Source: JANJUB01 sp964586225
GTDB taxonomy: Bacteria > Armatimonadota > Fimbriimonadia > Fimbriimonadales > Fimbriimonadaceae
DNA length: 18,401 bases
Direction: 5' to 3'
Assembly: GCA_964586225.1 (NCBI GenBank)
Contig: CAZPHD010000056.1
Coordinates: 1-18,401 of the forward strand
A program made the translations under genes and the position numbers. Of this stretch, positions 5,746-11,984 are shown in pieces; the stretch's first letter is position 1; each line of letters opens with the position of its first letter. The notes beneath the pieces are model-generated. The model was not told where the DNA came from. It saw only the letters and a list, made by a program, of their open reading frames with translations, and made no database searches.

Positions 5746-8334
5746 CTAGTTTTTGGCTTCGGCACTCCGGAAAATGGCGTTGAAGAGCAGCTTGAACGTG
5801 CCGTGCGGCTGGGCGCGGAAGAGAATCTCCGGGCCGTAGAGCACGACCCGCCCCTTGCCGAAGGGCACATCCACGATCGCGGCTTGGTCCTTCAGCACTT
5901 CCTGCCCCCATGCCCAGCCCGAGCGGAGCGGCTTGTCGGTGTTGAAGAAGGCGACGACCTTGGCGTCTGGGTTGGTGACCTTGAATACCGGCGAGTTGTC
6001 GAACATCGCGTCGAACTCCTCGGGCATACCAACGGTGATTGGGCTCGGGTTGGCTTTGAGCCGAAGCACGGAGCCGGGGATGTAGAACTTGGTGTTCGGG
6101 AACGCGACACCCTTGTCGTCCACGAGGGCGCTCTCGACGGGCAGGCCGAGTTGGCGCGCGGCACTGAGAGCGCTTGACCCGATGCAGAGCAGGTGCCCAC
6201 CGGCCTCCGTGAACTTGCGAAGTTCCTCGATAGTGCGGGCGGTGATAGCGCCAGCTCGGCGGCGATATTCGAAGGGGATGGTCTCGTCGCTGGCGATACT
6301 TTGTTGGCTTCCTCCTCCCTGGGGGGTCCCGCCCGCTTCGCCGCCCGCGCCGGCGGGTTGGCGCGAAGGGCCGGGGATCGCGCCATCCGGGAAGATGATG
6401 CAGTCGTACTTGTCGATCAGGCCCCCTGCATCGAGATCGGGCGGGAAGACGACTTCGAAGTCGAAGGCGAACTGCTCGAGCACGAGCCGCGTCCAGCCGG
6501 ATTCCATGCTGCCGCCATAGCGATCCCAGAGGGCAACGCGGGGACGACGACCTTGCTTCAACAGCGCTTCAACGCTCTCATCGTTGGACCAACCCGATCC
6601 CACGAACGGCTTGCCGCTCAGCATCTGATTCGCGTACTGATACGCCAGATTCATGGAGCGTGATCTGACTTTGTTTCCACCCCCGAACGTGAAAGCTTCC
6701 TTTACGGGACTCGCCTTCAACTCCACAGGCTCCAGTACCCGATGAAACTGAACCCCCATCTGATACGCGAGCGTGTAGCCCGCGTTGTCATAGGGCCGAA
6801 TCGGAGGGCCGCCCGGATACTGGAAGTCGTTCGGGTGATCCTGCGGCTCGAACATGTCGAGGACGTGCGGGCGGAAGGCCTGGTCGCAGCGCACGACATA
6901 GGAGCCAGCCCCAACGTTCTGCCCCTCACCCCCCGACCCCCTCTCCCCTAAGGAGGAGAGGGGGAGTTCGGAATCCTCGGTCAAAACCTCGACCTCAACG
7001 CCACACTGCATCAGCCGCTCGACAAACTTCGCCGCCGTCGGGAAGTCCGGCTGGTCGCGGGGAATGACATACATCCGCGCGTCTCGCAGCTCCGGCTTCT
7101 TCAAAGCATCCGCCCCGTGCGCCTCAAGCTTCGACGGATACCGCGTCCAGTGATCCATCCGCCCCCGCTCGATCGAGTTCCGCCCCGCCTTATAGAAATC
7201 GAACAGCAGCCGCTCGCGATACCGCGACGCGTAATCCAGGATCGCCATGTTCGCCGAAATCTCGTACTCCAGCGAATCCCGCAAGTGCCACATCGTGCCC
7301 GAAACGACCGGGAAAGGCACGTCCGTCGTCGGCACTTGGAAGCGCGCGACATGCGGCAGCGGCGCCGGCGCGGGGTTGCCCCACGTCTCCGTCAGGATGC
7401 CGATCATGTTGTGGAAGTAGGTCGTCGTGCGCAGGCCGCCGTTCCACCACGTCGAATACAGCGTTGACGTGCGCATCGCGGTGCCGCGCTTCCCTTCCGC
7501 GATCATGCGCTGGTGCATGTGCGTGCCGACGAGGTCGGTGCCGATCGCGATCATCGGGTCGAAGTGGTAGTTGAAGGGATTGCGGAACGGCGGCGCGAAC
7601 ATGATCGTGCCCGCGGGCGCGCTCTGGTGGTGGTTGTAAACGACCTGCGGGTACCAGCGCGAGTAAAGCTGGTGGTTCATGTTGCGCGTCTCGGCGAGGT
7701 TGTTCGCGTAGAAATCGCGGTTGTTGTCGTGCCCGGCATACTTCTGGTAGAGCACGGGCAGGTTCGCGAGGCTGCGGCTTCGGGGTTCTGGTCGGCGCAT
7801 GTACCAATCGGCGACAAGATCGTGCCCGTCCGGGTTGGCATGCACGAGCAAGATAATGCAGTCCTTCAGAATGCGCTTTGTTTCGGGGTCGTTGGCGCTC
7901 ACGAGGCGATACGCCTGCTCGATCAGGTGCTGGGCGACGAGCGTCTCGTTGGCGTGGAGGCCGCCGTCGATCCAGATCACGGCTTTCTGTTTGCCGGCGA
8001 AAGCGCGGGCGTCGGCGACGTCTTTAAAGTCCTTCGCGCGGGCGAGCCGCTCGCTGGCTTTGCGGTAGTTCTCGAGGTTGCGGAAGTTGCCAGGGTCGGT
8101 GATGATCGCCATCATCTGCTCGCGGCCTTCCTCGGTTTTGCCGATGCTCTGGAGGCGCATGCGATCGCTCTTCTCGGCAAGGAGCTCCCAATAACCGACG
8201 AGCTGTTTGTAGTTCGCGAGGTGGTAATCCTGGCAGACGTCGAAGCCGAGGAAGTCCTTGGGCGTGGGGATCTTCTGGGCGACGGCCGACGTGGCGATAA
8301 GCGCGAGAATGAACGCAGGGGCGATTCGACGCAT
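5746..8334 (-). CDS. Secreted M14-family zinc carboxypeptidase with C-terminal amidotransferase-like domain
   Basis: A large exported metallopeptidase (862 residues from the ATG). A signal peptide of about 19 residues ends at AVA|QK. Zinc ligands are H127 and E130 in GGLHANETL, and a histidine of NHHQS (235-236). NNRD (204-207) carries the substrate-binding Arg, and E316 in ILTETWG is the likely catalytic Glu. The C-terminal third resembles class I glutamine amidotransferase folds (RPRVALWDRYGG, YDCIIFPDG, then FTEAGGHLLCIGSSA), an architecture seen in long M14 proteins of several phyla. Two low-complexity insertions (about 456-471 and 655-666) coincide with palindromic DNA elements. The ATG at 8334 is preferred, with AGGGGG 11 nt upstream; an in-frame GTG at 8355 would add 7 residues. 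The substrate is not known. The HD-GYP gene follows 15 bp downstream. Confidence 0.88.
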   Translation of the reverse strand: MRRIAPAFILALIATSAVAQKIPTPKDFLGFDVCQDYHLANYKQLVGYWELLAEKSDRMRLQSIGKTEEGREQMMAIITDPGNFRNLENYRKASERLARAKDFKDVADARAFAGKQKAVIWIDGGLHANETLVAQHLIEQAYRLVSANDPETKRILKDCIILLVHANPDGHDLVADWYMRRPEPRSRSLANLPVLYQKYAGHDNNRDFYANNLAETRNMNHQLYSRWYPQVVYNHHQSAPAGTIMFAPPFRNPFNYHFDPMIAIGTDLVGTHMHQRMIAEGKRGTAMRTSTLYSTWWNGGLRTTTYFHNMIGILTETWGNPAPAPLPHVARFQVPTTDVPFPVVSGTMWHLRDSLEYEISANMAILDYASRYRERLLFDFYKAGRNSIERGRMDHWTRYPSKLEAHGADALKKPELRDARMYVIPRDQPDFPTAAKFVERLMQCGVEVEVLTEDSELPLSSLGERGSGGEGQNVGAGSYVVRCDQAFRPHVLDMFEPQDHPNDFQYPGGPPIRPYDNAGYTLAYQMGVQFHRVLEPVELKASPVKEAFTFGGGNKVRSRSMNLAYQYANQMLSGKPFVGSGWSNDESVEALLKQGRRPRVALWDRYGGSMESGWTRLVLEQFAFDFEVVFPPDLDAGGLIDKYDCIIFPDGAIPGPSRQPAGAGGEAGGTPQGGGSQQSIASDETIPFEYRRRAGAITARTIEELRKFTEAGGHLLCIGSSALSAARQLGLPVESALVDDKGVAFPNTKFYIPGSVLRLKANPSPITVGMPEEFDAMFDNSPVFKVTNPDAKVVAFFNTDKPLRSGWAWGQEVLKDQAAIVDVPFGKGRVVLYGPEILFRAQPHGTFKLLFNAIFRSAEAKN
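6336..6368. repeat. GC-rich palindromic element in frame within the M14 gene
   Basis: The outer arms CTTCGC/GCGAAG enclose an inner CCCGC-GCCG-GCGGG stem. On the coding strand it contributes a Gly/Ala/Pro-rich stretch (PSRQPAGAGGEAGG) between the predicted core strand ending PDGAIP and the next conserved block. The amino-acid composition differs sharply from its surroundings. It looks like an inserted repeat unit, but no second copy occurs in the window. Confidence 0.5.
6922..6968. repeat. Palindromic CCCTCACCCCC / GGAGAGGGGG repeat inserted in frame in the M14 gene
   Basis: Perfect 10-bp arms CCCCCTCTCC (6937-6946) and GGAGAGGGGG (6955-6964) surround an 8-nt loop and are preceded by CCCTCACCCCCCGA. 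On the coding strand it reads as LSSLGERGSGGEGQ, a phrase familiar from a small palindromic element often mis-translated in other bacterial genomes. It sits in a surface-like linker of the peptidase and keeps the reading frame. Confidence 0.75.
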
Positions 8335-8401
8335 AGCGCGTTTTACCCCCTTCACTTGAGCAACGCGGACGGCGGGAGGGCGGCGCTCCGTCGCCGCCGG
8401 T

Positions 8402-8585
8402 GACTTCCTGAGTTCAGGGATTCATCCACGGAGTGCAGGAAATGATTTCCTGAGGTCAGGAAGTCATCCGCGGAGTGCAGCAAATGATTTCCCAGGGTCG
8501 GGGATTCATACGCGGAGTGCAGGAAATGATTTCCTGGGGTCAGGGATTCATCCACGGAGTGCAGGAAATGATCTCCTGAGGTCAG
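8402..8585. repeat. 42-bp tandem repeat array (4 full units plus a partial)
   Basis: Four contiguous 42-bp units (8418-8459, 8460-8501, 8502-8543, 8544-8585) follow a degenerate partial unit at 8402-8417. Each contains a form of GGATTCATCC(A/G)CGGAGTGC and then the core CAGGAAATGATTTCCTG, an odd palindrome with perfect 8-bp arms in units 1 and 3 and single or few changes in units 2 and 4. The period is a multiple of three, so the minus strand stays open with a 14-residue repeat (DESLTPGNHFLHSA-like), but there is no sign it is a gene. It lies upstream of the M14 gene, so it may be a binding-site array. Confidence 0.9.
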
Positions 8586-8619
8586 GGATTCATCCGCGGG
8601 AGTCCGTGGACGAATCCCT
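8584..8619. repeat. Long hairpin closing the 42-bp array (inverted half-unit)
   Basis: AGGGATTCATCCGCGG, loop GAGT, then CCGTGGACGAATCCCT: 14 of 16 positions pair. The right arm is an inverted copy of the start of the 42-bp unit, so the array ends with a head-to-head half-unit. There is no T-run, so a terminator is not indicated. Confidence 0.8.
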
Positions 8620-8639
8620 GAGCATGATTCACCGTTTTG

Positions 8640-8661
8640 CGCCGGTACGATACAACCGGCG
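8640..8661. other. Hairpin in the 3' spacer of the AlkD-like gene
   Basis: CGCCGGT, an 8-nt loop, then ACCGGCG form a perfect 7-bp stem about 40 bp beyond the stop of the AlkD-like gene. An 11-nt direct repeat, ACCGTTTTGCG, occurs at 8631-8641 and 8677-8687 around it. It could help end that transcript, but no U-rich tail follows on the minus strand. Apart from this and the 42-bp array, 8335-8700 shows no gene. Confidence 0.4.
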
Positions 8662-8700
8662 ACTACGAGCGTTCCGACCGTTTTGCGTCACGCGCTCGGG

Positions 8701-9375
8701 TCAGGCTTTCTTCCGCTCGCGATGCGCCACGGCCTTCTCAAGATCGGGGCGGATTTGCGGAGTGCGGCACCCCTTCGTCGCATGCTCCACGTGCACCTCG
8801 CCAATCCGATCGGCGGCAACGAGCACGCGCTCTCGAACGGACGGGCGCAGGCCCAGTTCGATCATCGCCGAGACCATGGAGTAGCGCGTGCGGTTGGGGC
8901 GGGTGTGGATCTCCCGCTCGACTTGCTCGATGATCGCGAGGATTTCGCCGTCGTCGAGGTCGGCGGTCGATCCGATGTGGGCCATGATGCTCCACGCCAT
9001 CTGGCTGGGCCACTCGTGCGGGTCATCCTTCCACTTGCGGAAGAACTCGATCGCGCGGGGCGACTGCGCGGCGGCGGCGGCGAGCGCCATTCCCATGCCG
9101 TAGTTGTCAACACTCTTGAGCCAGGTGCCGACGGTCTCGACGGTCCAGTAATCGGGATCGGCGATAAGCAGGGCGAGCGTTCGCGCGTCGCTGATGTCGG
9201 TCGCCCAGAGTTGATTCGCGAGCGCCTGGTCCTTCTTGATGCGCTTTTGGAGCTTGTAGAGGTCGGCATACTTCACGCCGAGGACCTCGCCGGTGGCGCC
9301 GTGGGTTCGGTAAGTCTTCGCCGAGGGCTCCCAGGCAAGCGACCTCAGCTCAGCGATGGTTTCGTCGAACGTCAT
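8701..9375 (-). CDS. DNA alkylation repair (AlkD-like, HEAT-repeat) protein
   Basis: A 224-residue all-helical protein resembling the DNA_alkylation family related to AlkD glycosylases. Seen directly: VLGVKYADLYKLQKRIKKDQALANQLWATDISDARTLA, where the GVK..DLYKL..RI and the LW..D..DAR blocks match the family, followed by ADPDYW and W.SQMAW helical repeats and a lysine/arginine-rich C-terminus. Members of this subgroup are often annotated as DNA alkylation repair proteins without a shown activity, and glycosylase function is inferred. The ATG at 9375 (MTFDETIAEL) is preferred; an ATG three codons upstream (9384) is also in frame. TAGAAT lies exactly 7 nt before the 9375 ATG. It is divergent from the glucan phosphorylase gene. 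Confidence 0.78.
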   Translation of the reverse strand: MTFDETIAELRSLAWEPSAKTYRTHGATGEVLGVKYADLYKLQKRIKKDQALANQLWATDISDARTLALLIADPDYWTVETVGTWLKSVDNYGMGMALAAAAAQSPRAIEFFRKWKDDPHEWPSQMAWSIMAHIGSTADLDDGEILAIIEQVEREIHTRPNRTRYSMVSAMIELGLRPSVRERVLVAADRIGEVHVEHATKGCRTPQIRPDLEKAVAHRERKKA

Positions 9376-9382
9376 ACGGTGC

Positions 9383-9405
9383 ATTCTACAACCGACCCAT
9401 AATCT
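9383..9405. promoter_or_regulatory. Compact divergent promoter region between the AlkD-like gene and glgP
   Basis: Only 38 bp separate the preferred start codons (9375 and 9414). On the minus strand TAGAAT (9383-9388) is 7 nt before the AlkD-like ATG. On the plus strand the overlapping CATAAT (9398-9403) and TAATCT (9400-9405) lie 10 and 8 nt before the glgP ATG. No Shine-Dalgarno is evident on either side, which fits leaderless or nearly leaderless transcripts in both directions. Confidence 0.4.
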
Positions 9406-9413
9406 ACGTGGCT

Positions 9414-11981
9414 ATGAAGCATCCCAAATGCGTGCATTCGTTTGAGGTTATCGATGAGCTTCCCGAGGCGTTGCGTCCGCTGCGGATGCTGGCGTCGAAC
9501 TTTCGCTGGACCTGGCATCACCCGACCCGCGAGGTCTTCCGGGCGGTCGACCGCATGCTCTGGGAGGAAGTTGAGCACAATCCGCTGCAGTTCCTGGCCA
9601 AGGTGAAGCGGTCGCGGCTCGAAGAGCTGGCCGCCGATTCCGTCTTCTTGGCTCAGTTGAAGGCGAGCGCCGACGACTTGCAGGCGTATCTGACCGGTCC
9701 GACGTGGTATTTGGAGCAACCAGGACGCGACCCATCGACGTGCATCGCCTACTTCTGCGCGGAGTTCGGCATTTCGGAGGCGTTGCCGATTTACTCGGGC
9801 GGGCTTGGCGTTTTGGCGGGCGACCACTTGAAGGCGGCGTCCGACCTGGGCTTGCCGCTGGTGGGCGTGGGGCTTCTCTATTCGCGTGGCTACTTCCGCC
9901 AGTTCCTGAGCCCCGATGGCTGGCAACAGGAGCACTATCCACACCTCGATTTTTATGAGCTTCCGCTGCAGTTGGTTCGGCAGGAGAACGGGCAGCCGCT
10001 GCGGGTGGAGGTCGAGTTCCCAGATCGAACGGTGACATGCCAGATTTGGCGCACAGAAGTTGGCCGCGTGCCGCTGTACTTGCTGGATTCGAACGTGTTG
10101 GAGAATGCGCCCCACGATCAGGGGATCACCGACACGCTGTATGGCGGCGATGACGAGATGCGCATCCGCCAGGAGCTGATTCTCGGCGTGGGAGGGATGC
10201 GCGCGCTGACCGCGCTGGGCATCGAGCCGACCGTGTGCCACATGAATGAGGGTCACGCCGCGTTCATGACGGTCGAGCGGATTCGGCAATACATGGCGAA
10301 ACACGGCTGTGACTTTCGCAAGGCGCGACAGGTGATCGTGAACGGCAACGTGTTCACGACGCACACGCCGGTGCCGGCCGGGTTTGATCTGTTCCGGATC
10401 GAGTTGCTGGAGCCGTATACGCGGCGATTGGTCGAGGGCACGGGGCTGTCGTTCAGCGAGTTCGTCAGCATGGGCCGACTCGATCCCACCAACGACGCCG
10501 AAGCGTTCAACATGGCGGTGCTCGCGATGGGGAATGCCAACTTCGTGAATGGCGTCTCGGTGCTCCATGCCGAAGTCACGCGAGAGATGTTCCACTCTCG
10601 CTGGCCGGACTTCCCCGAAGACGAGGTGCCGATCGAGCCCGTCACAAACGGTATTCACACGACGACGTGGACCTGCGCGCGCATGACCGAGCTCTTCGAT
10701 ACGTATCTTGGCCGCGGTTGGCGCACCGACCCCGCGAACCCAGCGTCTTGGCAAGGCATCTTCAACGTGCCCGACGCCGAACTGTGGTCGATCCGCGATA
10801 ATCAGCGCGGCGATCTGGTGCGCTTTGTGCGGCGGTACATGCGCGAGGCGTCCGAGCGACGCGGTATGGGGCGAGCGACGTTCGGCCAGGCCGAATCGAT
10901 CCTTGACCCGCGCATCCTTACGATCGGTTTCGCGCGTCGGTTTGCGACCTACAAGCGCGCCACGTTGATGCTCACGGATCGGGAGCGGCTCAAGCAAATG
11001 CTGTTCCACGCCGAGCGCCCGGTTCAGATCGTCATCGCCGGAAAGAGCCACCCGCGTGATGACGGCGGCAAGCGGCTGATTCAGGAACTGTACAACTTCA
11101 TTCACAACGAAGGCGGTCGCACGCGGATGGTGTTCCTCGAAGACTACGACATGCGGATTGCCAGAATGCTGGTGCAAGGGGTTGACGTGTGGCTAAACAA
11201 CCCGCGGCGACCGATGGAGGCCAGCGGCACGAGCGGCATGAAAGTGGTGCCCAACGGCGGCCTGAACTGCTCGGTTCTTGATGGCTGGTGGGACGAAGGC
11301 TACGCGCCGAATGTCGGCTGGGCGATTGGCGATCGAAACAGCCTGCATGATCATGTCCACCAAGATTGGCTCGACTCGTCGACGCTTTATCATCTCATCG
11401 AAACGGATATCGCCCCGACGTATTACCACCGGGTCGACGGCGCGGTCCCCGGCGGTTGGGTGGCGATGATGAAGCAGTCGATCGCTGACCTGGCATGGCG
11501 ATTCTCAACCGCCCGGATGGTGCAGGATTACGCGACGAAGGGCTATCTGCCCTCTGATGAACGCTTCCGCGCGATGCACGCCAATGATCGTGCGGCCGCG
11601 GTTGCGACCCTTGAGTGGCGTCAGCGCGTCTTGGCGGCATGGCCTTCAGTCAAGATCATCCGCGTCGAAGACGATGCGGCGGTTGCGAATGCGGTCGGGA
11701 GTCAGATTCATGTAAGCGCCACGGTTGATCTGGGTGGCTTGTCGACCGAGGATGTCACCGTTGAAGCGGTGGTGGGCAAGGTGGGCTCGACGCGAGACCT
11801 GTATCGCAACGGCGTGGTTGAACTTCGTCCGGCGGAGTCAGCGGGAACCGGTGTGAAGTACACGGCGACGATTGCGCTAGCCCGTGCGGGGAATCAAGGT
11901 TATACGATCCGGGTGCGCCCCTCACGCGATGGCGTGCCGACGGCACATGAGCTACCGCTGATTCGCTGGGAATCGATCTAA
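9414..11981 (+). CDS. glgP: Alpha-glucan (glycogen/maltodextrin) phosphorylase, GT35
   Basis: An 855-residue PLP-dependent cytosolic enzyme that releases glucose-1-phosphate from alpha-1,4-glucans. The N-terminal DUF3417 domain (about 10-115, with NFRWTWHHPTREVFRAVD) marks the short 'alpha-glucan family phosphorylase' branch also found in Thermotoga and actinobacteria. Next come AYFCAEFGISEALPIYSGGLGVLAGDHLKAASDLG, CHMNEGHAAF, NGIHTTTW, GFARRFATYKRA and FLEDYDM. The PLP lysine is in EASGTSGMK (about K610), followed by NGGLNCSVLDGWWDEGY. The last ~90 residues form a beta-rich extension (VHVSATVDLGGL-like) that may be an extra carbohydrate- or oligomer-related module. ATG 9414 is preferred; GTG 9408 would add two residues. 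It ends 3 bp before the convergent permease gene. No other glycogen gene is in the window. Confidence 0.95.
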   Translation: MKHPKCVHSFEVIDELPEALRPLRMLASNFRWTWHHPTREVFRAVDRMLWEEVEHNPLQFLAKVKRSRLEELAADSVFLAQLKASADDLQAYLTGPTWYLEQPGRDPSTCIAYFCAEFGISEALPIYSGGLGVLAGDHLKAASDLGLPLVGVGLLYSRGYFRQFLSPDGWQQEHYPHLDFYELPLQLVRQENGQPLRVEVEFPDRTVTCQIWRTEVGRVPLYLLDSNVLENAPHDQGITDTLYGGDDEMRIRQELILGVGGMRALTALGIEPTVCHMNEGHAAFMTVERIRQYMAKHGCDFRKARQVIVNGNVFTTHTPVPAGFDLFRIELLEPYTRRLVEGTGLSFSEFVSMGRLDPTNDAEAFNMAVLAMGNANFVNGVSVLHAEVTREMFHSRWPDFPEDEVPIEPVTNGIHTTTWTCARMTELFDTYLGRGWRTDPANPASWQGIFNVPDAELWSIRDNQRGDLVRFVRRYMREASERRGMGRATFGQAESILDPRILTIGFARRFATYKRATLMLTDRERLKQMLFHAERPVQIVIAGKSHPRDDGGKRLIQELYNFIHNEGGRTRMVFLEDYDMRIARMLVQGVDVWLNNPRRPMEASGTSGMKVVPNGGLNCSVLDGWWDEGYAPNVGWAIGDRNSLHDHVHQDWLDSSTLYHLIETDIAPTYYHRVDGAVPGGWVAMMKQSIADLAWRFSTARMVQDYATKGYLPSDERFRAMHANDRAAAVATLEWRQRVLAAWPSVKIIRVEDDAAVANAVGSQIHVSATVDLGGLSTEDVTVEAVVGKVGSTRDLYRNGVVELRPAESAGTGVKYTATIALARAGNQGYTIRVRPSRDGVPTAHELPLIRWESI

Positions 11982-11984
11982 GGC

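Noticed and set aside
8352..8555. Minus-strand frame encoding a 14-residue repeat peptide (DESLTPGNHFLHSA-like)
   Set aside because: It is a by-product of the 42-bp tandem array (a multiple of three); no ribosome binding site, and changes between units do not favour synonymous positions.
8402..8619. CRISPR array
   Set aside because: The units are contiguous 42-bp tandem copies with no unique spacers, and there is no cas gene in the window.
9372..11177. Long minus-strand open frame (601 codons) opposite glgP
   Set aside because: glgP has full family homology on the plus strand; the opposite frame is a His/Arg-rich high-GC shadow without any recognisable domain.
11982..11984. Terminator between glgP and the exporter permease
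   Set aside because: Only 3 bp separate the convergent stop codons and no hairpin with a T-run was seen at either gene end.
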